DNA of 64,000 bases. Source: Nostoc sp. NMS2. Lineage in GTDB: Bacteria; Cyanobacteriota; Cyanobacteriia; Cyanobacteriales; Nostocaceae. The notes below the pieces were generated by a model. The model searched no databases and was not told the DNA's origin. It saw only the letters and a list, made by a program, of their open reading frames with translations. Below, in pieces: positions 36,250-45,198 of the stretch. The stretch's first letter is position 1. Every line of letters begins with the position of its first letter. The translations under genes and the position numbers were made by a program. The stretch spans positions 1 through 64,000 of the forward strand of contig NZ_JABXKH010000048.1 in NCBI RefSeq assembly GCF_017115105.1, given 5' to 3'.

Positions 36250-36501
36250 ATGGAGACTAAGGAAAAAATTGAATTCGCTGGTTGTCCTTTAGCTGTCTAT
36301 AGAGAGATAGCAGCTCATTTACGTCAAGTTGAAGGGGTAGAAGTGGATTTAATTCCCCAATCATCCCAACAGTTTGATTACAATCAAAGTCAAATTGGTG
36401 GTTTGTCCATCTCGTGGACAGCGAATTCTGGTTCAGAAAGTCGGCAACGAGTTAAGCAAATTTTGGCTTACTATCAAAACCGCTATATAAGTCCTATTTG
36501 A
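36250..36501 (+). CDS. Small conserved hypothetical protein
   Basis: An 83-residue soluble protein with an alpha/beta pattern (CPLAVYREIAAHLRQVEGVE, about 12-31; GLSISWTANSGSESRQRVKQ, about 51-70). The composition is protein-like, and it lies 18 bp after the lipoprotein gene. No named family is recognised. A hairpin followed by TTTTG (36524-36555) probably ends the transcript. Confidence 0.65.
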   Translation: METKEKIEFAGCPLAVYREIAAHLRQVEGVEVDLIPQSSQQFDYNQSQIGGLSISWTANSGSESRQRVKQILAYYQNRYISPI

Positions 36502-36523
36502 TTTGTGAAAATTCAAGCCTCAT

Positions 36524-36552
36524 ATTCCCGACTTCTCTAAGAAATCGGGAAT
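36524..36552 (+). repeat. Hairpin repeat CCCGACTTCT, also a likely terminator
   Basis: ATTCCCGACTTCT (36524-36536) pairs with AGAAATCGGGAAT (36540-36552) with one mismatch, followed by TTTTG. A closely related perfect copy is at 39772-39804. Confidence 0.75.
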
Positions 36553-36650
36553 TTTGTTGTTCATAAATGACCGAGTAGGACTATGGTGTATGACGACTTG
36601 ATACCAATTCTTTGTTAAACTGCACAAAACCAAGCTTGGTGAAACTTGGG

Positions 36651-36965
36651 GATTTTATGGATGAGGTTGAATTTTTGTGCGATGCTTTTTGCTCTACCAA
36701 GCCAGAACGCATAGGTATTATGGATGGCAGGCTGATTTCTTTGAGAACTTTACAACAGTTTCGTTCTGTTCACAGAAAAGGTTTGGTGATGAGGCAATTG
36801 GGTATGTCTGAAGTGGGAAATGATAGCGCCCGTAGTTGGGAATATTTGTTTTTCCCATTTTTGAAAGCAGTAAATGTCTACTTAAACGAACAGCCCGATA
36901 AAACCAGAATGATGGTGCGTCCCTCTAATCTGGAAGATATTTTTGTAGAATTAACGGGACGCTAG
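36651..36965 (+). pseudogene. C-terminal fragment of an ABC transporter ATP-binding protein
   Basis: The frame starts FMDEVEFLCD, which corresponds to the H-loop region of an ABC ATPase (usual form THYMDEVExLCDRIGIMD), continues with GIMDGRLISLRTLQQFRS, and ends MMVRPSNLEDIFVELTGR, a characteristic C-terminus of ABC-2-type export ATPases. Walker A, the signature and Walker B are missing, and about ten residues after FLCD look disrupted. It is therefore the last third of a lost gene. No permease partner remains nearby. Confidence 0.7.
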
Positions 36966-36976
36966 TTAGATTAACC

Positions 36977-37657
36977 TCATCCTCCTAACTGCCGCAGCAT
37001 GGCTTCTACTCTGTCCACTCCTTGTGAGTCATTGCGCCGCTTGTACAAGTCGCGGGCTTTCTGAAGCAAGCTGTTGGCTTGTTTGGTTTGTCGTCGCTGT
37101 TTATACATCGAACCCATCAATTCATAAGTCTGGGCGTTGTTTTTATCCAAGTCGATTGCTTGTTGATATGCCCAAGTAGCAGCATTATAATCTCCCATAC
37201 GAGATTGCGTCACAGCTAGTCCTAAATAGGCGTTAACGTTATTACGGTTTAGCTGTATGGCCCGACGGTAGCCTTCTTTTGCCCCAGCTGTATCTCCCAA
37301 ATTGGCTTTAATGTAACCCACAGCGTAGTAAAAATCACTATTGTTAGGGTTGATGGCGATCGCACGACGATAAGAACTTAGTGCTGCCTGGTAATTTCCC
37401 TGTTGAGCATATAAGTAGCCAATACCTGAATGGATTTTAGCATTTTTGGGATCTAGACTAGCTGCTTGCTGATAAACTGCGATCGCACCACCATAATCAC
37501 CACTATCTACTAACCTCCGTCCTTCTTCTAGTAGTTGCTTTAATTGTGGGTTTTTGGCTTGCGCCACTAATACCTGAGCTTGAGCTACTGAAGGTATGGT
37601 GAAGGTAAAACATCCTAGTAACACCACACTAAACACGAATGATGTTGGCTTGTACAC
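36977..37657 (-). CDS. Exported TPR-repeat protein
   Basis: A 226-residue protein with a signal peptide (about 1-27, ending VAQAQ) and about five tetratricopeptide repeats (from residue 36; for example SGDYGGAIAVYQQAASLDPK and QGNYQAALSSYRRAIAINPN). It would act as a periplasmic or envelope scaffold for protein contacts. It converges with the ABC fragment, which ends 11 bp away, and has no operon partner. The specific partner is unknown. Confidence 0.8.
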   Translation of the reverse strand: MYKPTSFVFSVVLLGCFTFTIPSVAQAQVLVAQAKNPQLKQLLEEGRRLVDSGDYGGAIAVYQQAASLDPKNAKIHSGIGYLYAQQGNYQAALSSYRRAIAINPNNSDFYYAVGYIKANLGDTAGAKEGYRRAIQLNRNNVNAYLGLAVTQSRMGDYNAATWAYQQAIDLDKNNAQTYELMGSMYKQRRQTKQANSLLQKARDLYKRRNDSQGVDRVEAMLRQLGG

Positions 37658-38301
37658 AGTAAATTTCCTGAAATTTTAGAGGACTTTTTTCTTGTACATT
37701 AAAACAAAAATATGGATTTTTGAAAACTGTATTTATTCGTATGAATTAAGATGTTAATAGTTCATTCACTGTTCCTTTACATTCATCAGCACTCCATAAG
37801 AGAGTTTTTACTGAAGGATGAGTATAAGCTATCAAGAATCAAATGAAGTGATCCTATATCAAACGGTATGAAAGCAAAACGACACCTTTTTTAATCGGTA
37901 TTTATACGTATTATCCGAAAAATATCAACAGGCATCTGACTTAATCCTATATCTTGATAGGGCAAGCTTACAGGGTTTGATATTCATTTATGTTTGTTAT
38001 TTAATTTAATCATTTGCTAACTCTGTATCCAATTTTTAGTATTTGATACTACCTTTTTATAAGTCATTATCGCGGCGTTAACATCTTCTTTTGGTCATTA
38101 CACGGTAAGATAAATTTAATCAGTAAAATGTTTCTTTAAGTCCTAGTTTCTGTTGAGGACAATACTAAAGCTGAAAGCGCAATTTCAAGTTGCGCGAGAG
38201 GATGTTTATTAAACCTGTACTCTGTAATCAAAGTTACAATTCTCACATATTTTGACAAAAATCTGAATAATCAATATGTATATTATCTAGGAGGTTAATT
38301 T
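37658..38301. other. Divergent intergenic region
   Basis: About 640 bp of AT-rich DNA between the TPR gene (minus) and the YbjQ gene (plus). TAGGAGG at about 38287 is a strong ribosome-binding site for the latter. No repeats or RNA genes are seen. Confidence 0.5.
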
Positions 38302-38628
38302 ATGATTATAACTACTACTGATGTAATTCAAGGAGCAGTAATTGAGTCATATTTAGGCATTGTGACAGCAGAAGTAGTCTACGGCAGCAATTTCTTACGG
38401 GATTTTTTGGCTGGTATTCGAGATATTATCGGTGGACGCACTGGGAGCTATGAGCGTCTTTTTGAGCAGGGTCAACGCAAGGCACTAGAAGAATTAGAAC
38501 AACGGGCACAACGTTTAGGAGCAAATGCTGTAATCGGAATTGAAATTGATACTGGCACAATCAATCTTGACCAGTCAGGAGTTCTTTTGCTGATTACTGC
38601 CACAGGTACAGCTGTAAGGATGCGTTAA
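38302..38628 (+). CDS. YbjQ / heavy-metal-binding domain (DUF74) family protein
   Basis: A 108-residue protein that is essentially one YbjQ domain (about 1-105): IQGAVIESYLGIVTAEVVYG, DFLAGIRDIIGGRTGSYE, and AQRLGANAVIGIEIDTGTI are the three family blocks. YbjQ proteins form pentamers; their function is not settled. A strong AGGAGG precedes the ATG. The AATTACG array begins right at the stop codon. Confidence 0.88.
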   Translation: MIITTTDVIQGAVIESYLGIVTAEVVYGSNFLRDFLAGIRDIIGGRTGSYERLFEQGQRKALEELEQRAQRLGANAVIGIEIDTGTINLDQSGVLLLITATGTAVRMR

Positions 38629-38945
38629 AATAATTCGTAATTCGTAATTTTGTTTTGTTTTAAGTTTAATTGCAAACACTACTAAAGCTGGTTTCTCATG
38701 AAAGTTTTTAAGTTAAAATTAGAAATTTTATGACTAAAAATGTCTAAATAATTATTCAGGCATTAATAAATAATAAATTGCATTAAAAGTTGTGAAATAA
38801 AGTCTTTTTTCTCACTAAAGATAGACCTATTAAATCTTTCTATTGATAGAGATGAAAGCGGATGATTTCATTGTTTAATTTTAAGCATAAAGATGAATGT
38901 ACCTGAGCAGGAACTTTGCTGAAAAAGCACTGGAGAACATAAGCG
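38629..38945. other. Intergenic region with AATTACG-type repeat
   Basis: An inverted-orientation AATTACG array (TAATTCGTAATTCGTAATT) occupies 38630-38650. The remaining 290 bp are AT-rich and without a gene. GGAG precedes the next ATG. Confidence 0.6.
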
Positions 38946-39578
38946 ATGTCATACGTAAATCGGACAGGTAATGATGTTATATCTACTGATACGGTGGTAG
39001 CGGGTAGAGTAGCGGAATATCACGATCGTGTTCGCTGGGGGCCGATTATTGCTGGTTTGTTGGTTTCTTTAGCTACACAATTAATTTTAAGTTCTATAAT
39101 AGGTGCGATCGCAGCTGGTACAGTTGCAGGTTCAGGTGCGCCCAGAACAATTGCCTCTAACGCTGCGGGTAATGCAGGGCTTTGGTCAACTGTCGCTTTA
39201 CTAATTTCTCTATTTACTGGTGGTTGGGTTACAGCCCGTGCTTGTGGGCCGATGAACCGTAATACAGCTCTTCTTAACGGTGCAATTCTTTGGGCAACGA
39301 CTTTGGCAGTTAGCTCATGGCTTTTAGCAAGTGGAGTATCTGGTGCTTTTGGTGTTGCTGCTTCCAACGCTGGGGAAGTCATAAACCAGGTACAACAGCA
39401 AGGTGGTGTTAATGTACCACAAGCAAACATAAGCGCCCAGCAAGCTCGTGAAACGGCAGCTAATCTACGTTCAGGATTGTGGTGGTTTGTATTTGGTTCT
39501 TTGTTGGGTTTAGTAGCTGCAATGATAGGAGCCGTAGCTGGCGCTCGCACTCCCCGGACTAACAATTACAATCCTTAA
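38946..39578 (+). CDS. Membrane protein of unknown function
   Basis: A 210-residue protein with four predicted membrane helices (about 32-56, 78-97, 108-132, 175-200), the first following RVRWGPIIAG. It is Ala/Gly-rich, and a loop at about 140-170 contains a Gln-rich segment (NQVQQQGGVNVPQANISAQQ). Similar architecture occurs in conserved bacterial membrane proteins without assigned role. It ends 143 bp before a strong terminator. Confidence 0.7.
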   Translation: MSYVNRTGNDVISTDTVVAGRVAEYHDRVRWGPIIAGLLVSLATQLILSSIIGAIAAGTVAGSGAPRTIASNAAGNAGLWSTVALLISLFTGGWVTARACGPMNRNTALLNGAILWATTLAVSSWLLASGVSGAFGVAASNAGEVINQVQQQGGVNVPQANISAQQARETAANLRSGLWWFVFGSLLGLVAAMIGAVAGARTPRTNNYNP

Positions 39579-39720
39579 ATAATTGTTTGAAAAATCAAAT
39601 CTTACAGCGCTTCCGGCTATTATGCAATACAGTTTTTTTCCTTGCCCTCTCCTATCAAAGCTTTCAGATTTGGGAATGTACCTCATAGCTGCCGTAAGTG
39701 CTGTATTTCTTTTTAAATAA

Positions 39721-39748
39721 AAGCACCTTTTTTCAAGGTGCTTTTTTT
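39721..39748 (+). terminator. Rho-independent terminator
   Basis: AAGCACCTT (39721-39729) and AAGGTGCTT (39735-39743) form a 9-bp stem, followed by a T tract. T-rich on both sides, it could work in both directions, ending the membrane-protein gene and the convergent 39837-40097 gene. Confidence 0.85.
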
Positions 39749-39771
39749 CAGGCCTATTTCCTAAATGTAAT

Positions 39772-39804
39772 AGATCCCCGACTTCTCTAAGAAGTCGGGG
39801 ATCT
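39772..39804. repeat. Perfect 15-bp hairpin repeat
   Basis: AGATCCCCGACTTCT (39772-39786), a three-base loop, and AGAAGTCGGGGATCT (39790-39804). The core is shared with the hairpin at 36524-36552; both lie at gene 3' ends. Confidence 0.85.
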
Positions 39805-39836
39805 GGGTATTAGTTTAATCTACTTGTATCCCTAAT

Positions 39837-40097
39837 TCACCATTTCAGATATGAAGCTTCAATTCCCTGCTCACGGCGAATTTTGCCATCTTTTTCAAAC
39901 CAAGCAATTACTTGTTGTGCTGTCAAATCTTCAATAGCAACACCGTATTCTTGAGCGATATGCTTCAACAACTTAAGTGATGAAATTGTCAATCTTGTTA
40001 AAAACTTTTCTGGAGAAGACAACAAAGCCGCGTCAACTTTTGCTGACTCTTCCAGGGTTAAAAATTGTGCTGATGGTTGCTGTGGTGGTATGTCCAT
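39837..40097 (-). CDS. Small conserved hypothetical protein
   Basis: An 86-residue soluble protein with a helical middle (LTLEESAKVDAALLSSPEKF, about 13-32; LTRLTISSLKLLKHIAQEYG, about 33-52) and a C-terminal part that looks structured (AIEDLTAQQVIAWFEKDGKI). It is in the sufR direction but separated from it by repeat DNA. No family is recognised. Confidence 0.6.
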   Translation of the reverse strand: MDIPPQQPSAQFLTLEESAKVDAALLSSPEKFLTRLTISSLKLLKHIAQEYGVAIEDLTAQQVIAWFEKDGKIRREQGIEASYLKW

Positions 40098-40115
40098 AAA
40101 CTCTCAAATTTAGTT

Positions 40116-40254
40116 GGGTATTGGGTATTGGGCATTGGGCATTAGTTATTAAAAAATAATACGCTTGGGTTAAGACTTTACTGTTTGTCAAAGTTAATTT
40201 TTTTAACGAACCGCAAAGGACGCAAAGAAAGAGAAGCTTAACTGAACTGTATTG
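40116..40254. repeat. Heptamer array, dispersed repeat and MITE-end fragment
   Basis: Three repeat types sit side by side: TGGGTATTGGGCAT heptamers (40116-40143), the AACGAACCGCAAAGGACGCA dispersed repeat (40204-40235), and CTTAACTGAACTGTATTG (40237-40254), which matches the terminal repeat of the 233-369 MITE at 17 of 18 bases. Confidence 0.75.
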
Positions 40255-40282
40255 TATTAAAAAAAGCACTAATGACAGATGA

Positions 40283-40966
40283 CTAATGACGAGCTTTTAC
40301 CAAATAGCCACAACGATGTTCGCCATCAATAATCCAGTGAGTGCGCTCTATGGTACAATCTGGTAATACATCTGCAAACATTTCTAATTCGTGACCACAA
40401 ATGCTAGGGAAAGACTCGGCAACGTTAGAAATGGCGCAGTTATGCTCCATTAATATAAAGCGATCGCTCTCAAAGCAGTCATTCACATCAACCGGGTGAT
40501 ACTCGGCCATGAAGCCTTCCGCTTTTCTCAACTCTACTAAGTTAGCCACACGTTCTCGCAGTGAACCGTTACCGACGCGATCGCGGTATTCTTGAGCTTT
40601 GCGCTGCCACTGTTTCTCTAAAATCGATTTAAATTGATCGTGTCCTACCGTTTCGGCTAAGGTGTCTAGCAGCGAAACCGCAAAATTGCCGTGGCCATCA
40701 CCGAAGCGATCGCTCATTGTGCGGTGCAAGCGATCGCGTCCCTGACGACTCAGTTGATAAAGGTGCTGCGGACGCCCCATTCCCGCCGTCTGCACTGATG
40801 TCGAATACAAAACTAGCTCCTCGGTCTCCAAATCTTTGAGATGGCGACGAATTGCTTGAGGGGTAACGTCTAAAACTTCAGCTAGCTTTAAAGCCGTTGC
40901 TTTTTCGTGTTTGTGCAGATATTCTAGGATATCTTGCTTGGTTGAGGACTGGTGGGTAGTCGCCAT
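40283..40966 (-). CDS. sufR: Iron-sulfur cluster biogenesis transcriptional repressor SufR
   Basis: A 227-residue DeoR-type regulator. The N-terminal winged helix is clear (KQDILEYLHKHEKATALKLA, about 9-28; DVTPQAIRRHLKDLETEELV). The C-terminal cysteines that hold an Fe-S cluster are present (HNCAISN; FPSICGHELEMFADVLPDC). SufR with its cluster represses the sufBCDS operon; cluster loss or iron stress relieves it. The ATG at 40966 fits the family start (MATTHQSSTKQDIL). The divergent sufB promoter region holds two matching boxes. Confidence 0.95.
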   Translation of the reverse strand: MATTHQSSTKQDILEYLHKHEKATALKLAEVLDVTPQAIRRHLKDLETEELVLYSTSVQTAGMGRPQHLYQLSRQGRDRLHRTMSDRFGDGHGNFAVSLLDTLAETVGHDQFKSILEKQWQRKAQEYRDRVGNGSLRERVANLVELRKAEGFMAEYHPVDVNDCFESDRFILMEHNCAISNVAESFPSICGHELEMFADVLPDCTIERTHWIIDGEHRCGYLVKARH

Positions 40967-41032
40967 CTTCTGGTGCGAGACGTTCAGCGAACGCCCCAAA
41001 AATTTCTTTGAAAATTTGACCGTGCCAATTTT

Positions 41033-41058
41033 AGATTTTGGATTTTGGATTTTGGATT
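41033..41058. repeat. ATTTTGG heptamer array upstream of sufR
   Basis: Three to four tandem ATTTTGG units lie in the sufR-sufB region, 67 bp upstream of the sufR ATG. Confidence 0.7.
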
Positions 41059-41218
41059 AAAAAAGTTTTTTGGTACATGCCCCAATGCCACTTACTTTAT
41101 GCCTCTTGTTAGAGAAGAGGCTGCGCGATCGTCAATCTAAAATCCTTGAGCCAAGTACCCTTGTGGACTCTTTCAATCCCAAATTGCAAATCTAAAATCC
41201 AAAATTGTTTGACTTTGA

Positions 41219-41232
41219 CAACATTGTTGTTG
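41219..41232. promoter_or_regulatory. SufR box 1 (CAAC-N6-GTTG)
   Basis: CAAC ATTGTT GTTG matches the SufR operator described in Synechocystis. It overlaps a shorter perfect palindrome, ACAAC-ATT-GTTGT (41218-41230). It lies 253 bp from the sufR start and 167 bp from sufB. Confidence 0.75.
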
Positions 41233-41263
41233 TTAATCTAGCGTAAAATGAAGATAGGTTAAA

Positions 41264-41277
41264 CAACAATGAAGTTG
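41264..41277. promoter_or_regulatory. SufR box 2 (CAAC-N6-GTTG, extended palindrome)
   Basis: CAAC AATGAA GTTG with flanks AAA and TTT gives perfect 7-bp arms (AAACAAC/GTTGTTT). Box 1 and box 2 are 45 bp apart, about four helical turns. A TAAAAT (41243-41248) between them could be the sufB -10. Confidence 0.8.
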
Positions 41278-41328
41278 TTTTAGTATCCACCACCATTCTA
41301 GCAGCCGTGTAACCATTCCGTAACGGGA

Positions 41329-41364
41329 GATGGGAATCGGCTAGAGAAAAGCCCGCCTCCCATC
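41329..41364 (+). other. Hairpin in the sufB leader
   Basis: GATGGGAATCGGCT pairs with AGCCCGCCTCCCATC, with internal mismatches, ending about 35 bases before the sufB ATG. It may be a leader structure; no T tract follows. Confidence 0.45.
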
Positions 41365-41398
41365 CTAAAAGAGTTCCGAACACGAGAGATTATTACTG

Positions 41399-42838
41399 AT
41401 GAGTGCCACTGTCAAAACCTTAGTCAACCAACCCTACAAGTACGGCTTTGTTACCGACATTGAGTCCGACACTATACCGCGTGGACTAGACGAGGACGTT
41501 ATCCGCTTGATCTCCTCCAAGAAGAACGAGCCGCAGTTCATGCTGGATTTTCGCCTCAGAGCTTATCGCCAGTGGCAAAAAATGACGGAGCCAACTTGGC
41601 CTAATGTCAAGTATCCGCCAATTAATTATCAAGATATCATTTACTACTCAGCGCCAAAACGCAAGAAAGAAAAACTAAACAGCTTGGATGAAGTTGATCC
41701 AACCCTTTTAGAAACCTTTGAGAAATTAGGCATTTCTCTATCGGAACAGAAGCGGCTGGCAAATGTCGCCGTTGATGCAATTTTCGATAGCGTCTCTGTC
41801 GCCACTACATTTAAAGAAAAGCTAGCGGAAGACGGCGTTATTTTCTGTTCGTTTTCCGAAGCGTTGCAAGAACACCCAGAACTAATTAAAAAATATTTGG
41901 GTAGTGTTGTTCCCATCGCTGACAACTATTTTGCCGCCTTGAACGCCGCCGTATTTAGCGATGGTTCTTTTGTCTATATTCCTAAAGGCGTAAAATGCCC
42001 AATGGAACTGTCTACCTACTTCCGCATCAACTCTGGTGACACGGGACAATTTGAGCGAACTTTGATTGTCGCTGAAGAAGGTAGTTATGTTTCTTACCTG
42101 GAAGGTTGCACTGCACCGATGTATGACAGCAACCAGCTACACGCCGCCGTTGTGGAACTCGTCGCCCTCGACAATGCCGAAATTAAATACTCCACTGTCC
42201 AAAACTGGTACGCTGGAGATGCCAACGGTAAAGGCGGTATTTACAACTTTGTCACCAAGCGCGGTTTGTGTCAGGGCGTAAATTCCAAGATTTCCTGGAC
42301 TCAAGTCGAAACAGGTTCGGCAATTACTTGGAAATATCCTAGCTGTGTGTTGGTGGGTGATAACTCTGTGGGTGAGTTTTACTCGGTGGCACTGACAAAT
42401 CATCAGCAGCAAGCTGATACTGGCAGTAAGATGATTCACGTAGGTAAGAATACCCGCAGTACAATTATTTCTAAAGGAATCTCCGCAGGTAAATCTAGTA
42501 ATAGTTACCGGGGTTTGGTGAAAGTCAATCCGACAGCAAAAGGAGCGAGAAATTATTCTCAGTGCGACTCAATGCTGATTGGGGATAATGCTCATGCGAA
42601 TACTTTTCCTTATATCCAGGTGCAAAATAACGGTGCGAAGGTGGAGCATGAAGCTTCTACTTCTAAGATTGGGGAAGATCAGTTATTTTATTTTGCTCAA
42701 CGGGGTATTTCTTCGGAAGATGCTATTTCGATGATGATTAGCGGGTTCTGTAAGGATGTTTTTAATCAGCTACCGATGGAGTTTGCTGTGGAAGCTGATA
42801 AGTTGTTGAGTTTGAAGTTGGAAGGCAGTGTTGGATAA
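41399..42838 (+). CDS. sufB: Fe-S cluster assembly scaffold SufB
   Basis: A 479-residue scaffold of the SUF system, on which Fe-S clusters are built with SufC and Suf[21 protein letters not shown] (about 26-45) and [19 protein letters not shown] are conserved N-terminal and core blocks. NYSQCDSML (about 387-395) carries the cysteine that receives sulfur, and the C-terminal SufBD core ends in [19 protein letters not shown]. It is the first gene of sufBCDS. A repeat fills the 106 bp before sufC. Confidence 0.97.
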   Translation: MSATVKTLVNQPYKYGFVTDIESDTIPRGLDEDVIRLISSKKNEPQFMLDFRLRAYRQWQKMTEPTWPNVKYPPINYQDIIYYSAPKRKKEKLNSLDEVDPTLLETFEKLGISLSEQKRLANVAVDAIFDSVSVATTFKEKLAEDGVIFCSFSEALQEHPELIKKYLGSVVPIADNYFAALNAAVFSDGSFVYIPKGVKCPMELSTYFRINSGDTGQFERTLIVAEEGSYVSYLEGCTAPMYDSNQLHAAVVELVALDNAEIKYSTVQNWYAGDANGKGGIYNFVTKRGLCQGVNSKISWTQVETGSAITWKYPSCVLVGDNSVGEFYSVALTNHQQQADTGSKMIHVGKNTRSTIISKGISAGKSSNSYRGLVKVNPTAKGARNYSQCDSMLIGDNAHANTFPYIQVQNNGAKVEHEASTSKIGEDQLFYFAQRGISSEDAISMMISGFCKDVFNQLPMEFAVEADKLLSLKLEGSVG

Positions 42839-42840
42839 AT

Positions 42841-42934
42841 GGAAGCAAGGATAAACACAGATATATAGGCGTTCTGTGTTTGTCTTTGGAAGAATAACGA
42901 ACCGCCAAGACGCCAAGGGCGCAGAGAAAGAGAA
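42841..42934 (+). repeat. Dispersed repeat filling the sufB-sufC spacer
   Basis: AAACACAGA (42853-42861) and TCTGTGTTT (42873-42881) form a hairpin, followed by the AACGAACCGCCAAGACGCCA repeat (42896 onward). The same second part lies inside sufD at 44459. Confidence 0.75.
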
Positions 42935-42944
42935 GGGAGAGAAG

Positions 42945-43736
42945 ATGATTATTGAAAATAGTGAAGTTGTGCTGTCTGTACGGAATCTGACGGTTAATGT
43001 TGATGGGACACCGATTTTGAAGGGTGTGAATCTTGAGGTGCGATCGGGTGAAATTCATGCGATTATGGGGCCGAATGGTTCTGGTAAGAGTACTTTTTCT
43101 AAGGTGTTGGCTGGACATCCGGCGTATGAGGTGACTGGCGGTGAGGTGATTTTTCAGGGACAAAATTTGTTGGAGTTGGAGCCGGAGGAACGGGCCAGAA
43201 GTGGTGTATTTTTGGCGTTTCAGTATCCGTTAGAAATTCCGGGTGTGAGCAATTTGGATTTTTTGCGGGTGGCGTACAATTCCCGGCGCAAGGCGCAAGG
43301 TTTAGAGGAAATAGACGCTTTTGATTTTGACGATTTGATTGAAGAAAAGCTGGATGTGGTGAAGATGAATCCCAGTTTTCTCAGTCGCAGTTTGAATGAA
43401 GGGTTTTCTGGTGGCGAGAAGAAGCGGAATGAGATTCTGCAAATGGCATTGCTGGAACCAAAGTTGGGAATTTTGGATGAAACTGATTCGGGTTTGGATA
43501 TTGACGCTCTCCGAATTGTGGCAAATGGGGTAAATCAACTGGCAAGCCCAGAAAATTCCACAATTTTGATTACTCACTATCAGCGATTACTTGATTATAT
43601 TGTGCCTGATTTTGTGCATGTGATGGCACAGGGGCAAATTATTACCAGTGGTGGTAAGGAACTGGCGCTGGAATTAGAGTCTCGCGGTTATGACTGGGTG
43701 CTGGAAGAATTTGCTGCTGCTGAGGTGGGTGTGTAA
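42945..43736 (+). CDS. sufC: Fe-S cluster assembly ATPase SufC
   Basis: A 263-residue ABC-type ATPase that drives the SufBC2D complex. Walker [10 protein letters not shown] (about 40-48), signature [14 protein letters not shown] (about 149-162) and Walker [13 protein letters not shown] (about 172-183) are complete. The ATG at 42945, after GGAGAGAAG, fits the family start; an earlier in-frame start at 42876 would add residues encoded by repeat DNA. It sits between sufB and sufD. Confidence 0.97.
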   Translation: MIIENSEVVLSVRNLTVNVDGTPILKGVNLEVRSGEIHAIMGPNGSGKSTFSKVLAGHPAYEVTGGEVIFQGQNLLELEPEERARSGVFLAFQYPLEIPGVSNLDFLRVAYNSRRKAQGLEEIDAFDFDDLIEEKLDVVKMNPSFLSRSLNEGFSGGEKKRNEILQMALLEPKLGILDETDSGLDIDALRIVANGVNQLASPENSTILITHYQRLLDYIVPDFVHVMAQGQIITSGGKELALELESRGYDWVLEEFAAAEVGV

Positions 43737-43737
43737 T

Positions 43738-43773
43738 GTTTCAATCCCTGATAGGGATTTTTAATTCCAGCAC
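43738..43773 (+). repeat. Solitary CRISPR-repeat-like 36-mer between sufC and sufD
   Basis: GTTTCAATCCCTGATAGGGA followed by TTTTTAATTCCAGCAC has the length, the GTTTCAATCCCT start and the AATCCCT/AGGGATT hairpin of cyanobacterial CRISPR repeats. There is only one copy, with no spacer array and no cas gene in the window. It starts one base after the sufC stop codon. Confidence 0.55.
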
Positions 43774-43807
43774 TACTTAACATTCTAAACTAGTTTACGA
43801 GTATCTA

Positions 43808-45184
43808 ATGAGTATTCAAGTATCTCCCAGTCCAATACCTAACTCGAATTTTGTCAGTTTGACATCGACTCTGTTAGATAAAGATACCTATCTAACTGAA
43901 TTGTTAAATCAGGTAACTGCACCCAAAACAGAAGGATGGTTACAGGAATTACGTGAAGGTGCTGCTAGTTGGGTACGCCACTCGACTATTCCCACCACTC
44001 GCGAGGAAGAATGGCGATTTACTGATTTATCGTCTCTGCGAAAGCTGCAATTTAATGTAGAGACGGGAAGTTATACGTCTTTGCAATTTGATATTTTGCC
44101 AGAAGCGGCTAACAGTCGTTTGGTTTTTGTTAATGGTGTTTTTGCACCGGAGTTATCAGCAGTTTCAGATTTACCATCTGGTATTGTGGTGAGTAATTTG
44201 GCTGGTTTGTCTGCGGTTGAGCAGGAGGGTGTACGGCCGTATTTAGCTCAAGCTGAGGGAGCGCAGGAGGTTTTTACTGCTCTCAATACGGCTGGGATAA
44301 CTGATGCTGCTGTGGTGTGGGTGAAGAAGAATGTGGTGGTTGAAACGCTAATTCATTTGGTGTTTATTTCGGTTGTGGGGGAGACTGCGACGATTTCGCA
44401 GCCGCGTTGTTTGGTAGTGGCGGAAAGTGGTTCGCAGGTGACGTTGGTTGAGGAGTATACGAACCGCCAAGATGCCAAGAGCGCCAAGGAAGAAGGAGTA
44501 TATTTTACCAATGCGGTTACGGAAGTTTGGGTTGGTGACAATGCTGAAGTGAGTCACACTAGGGTTGAGCAAGAAGGTGCAGAGGCTTTTCATATTGGGA
44601 AGACTGCGATCGCACAGGCTCGTGATAGTCGATATACTTGTCATGCCATAACTTTAGGGGCGAAGTTGTCACGGCACAATTTAGAAATTTTGCAAACTGG
44701 TGAGCAGACACAAACTACTCTCAACGGTTTGACGATCATTTCTGGTAAGCAGTTGTCTGATACTCACAGTGCGATCGCACTTAACTATCCTCACGGTACA
44801 AGCGATCAATTGCATAAATGTATTGTAGGCGATCGCGCTCATGCGGTATTCAATGGTAAAGTTTTTGTACCAAAACCAGCGCAGTTGACAAATGCAGCCC
44901 AGTTAAATCGCAATCTGCTGCTATCATCTAAAGCCAGAGTTGATACCAAACCCCAATTGGAAATTACTGCCGATAATGTCAAATGCGCCCACGGTGCTAC
45001 CGTTAGCCAATTGGAAGATGATGAAATATTCTATCTGCAAAGTCGGGGAATTGATGAAAACGATGCTCGGAAGTTGTTAATTAACGCCTTCGCTGCTGAA
45101 GTCATCAACAAAATACCAGTTCCTTCTCTGCGAGAAATCCTTTTAAACACAGTCAATAATCTCAAGTCCCTGACTAATGAGTAA
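43808..45184 (+). CDS. sufD: Fe-S cluster assembly protein SufD
   Basis: A 458-residue SufB paralogue and partner in the SufBC2D complex. The N-terminal helical part includes [20 protein letters not shown] (about 57-76), and the C-terminal beta-helix core contains [20 protein letters not shown] and [20 protein letters not shown]. An unusual segment [12 protein letters not shown] (about 218-229) is encoded by a dispersed nucleotide repeat and looks like an insertion in a surface loop. The stop codon is 14 bp before sufS. Confidence 0.95.
   Translation: MSIQVSPSPIPNSNFVSLTSTLLDKDTYLTELLNQVTAPKTEGWLQELREGAASWVRHSTIPTTREEEWRFTDLSSLRKLQFNVETGSYTSLQFDILPEAANSRLVFVNGVFAPELSAVSDLPSGIVVSNLAGLSAVEQEGVRPYLAQAEGAQEVFTALNTAGITDAAVVWVKKNVVVETLIHLVFISVVGETATISQPRCLVVAESGSQVTLVEEYTNRQDAKSAKEEGVYFTNAVTEVWVGDNAEVSHTRVEQEGAEAFHIGKTAIAQARDSRYTCHAITLGAKLSRHNLEILQTGEQTQTTLNGLTIISGKQLSDTHSAIALNYPHGTSDQLHKCIVGDRAHAVFNGKVFVPKPAQLTNAAQLNRNLLLSSKARVDTKPQLEITADNVKCAHGATVSQLEDDEIFYLQSRGIDENDARKLLINAFAAEVINKIPVPSLREILLNTVNNLKSLTNE
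44459..44492 (+). repeat. Dispersed repeat in frame inside sufD
   Basis: ACGAACCGCCAAGATGCCAA plus GAGCGCCAAGGAAG; the first part matches the sufB-sufC spacer copy with one difference. It encodes [12 protein letters not shown] within SufD. Confidence 0.8.
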
Positions 45185-45198
45185 TAACTAATCTACCA

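Noticed and set aside
39020-39565. 181-codon frame opposite the Ala/Gly-rich membrane protein gene
   Set aside because: A shadow caused by biased codons; the plus-strand frame has clear membrane helices and a ribosome-binding site.
42876-42944. N-terminal extension of SufC from an upstream start
   Set aside because: The extra residues come from the dispersed repeat; the SufC family start is at 42945, after a good ribosome-binding site.
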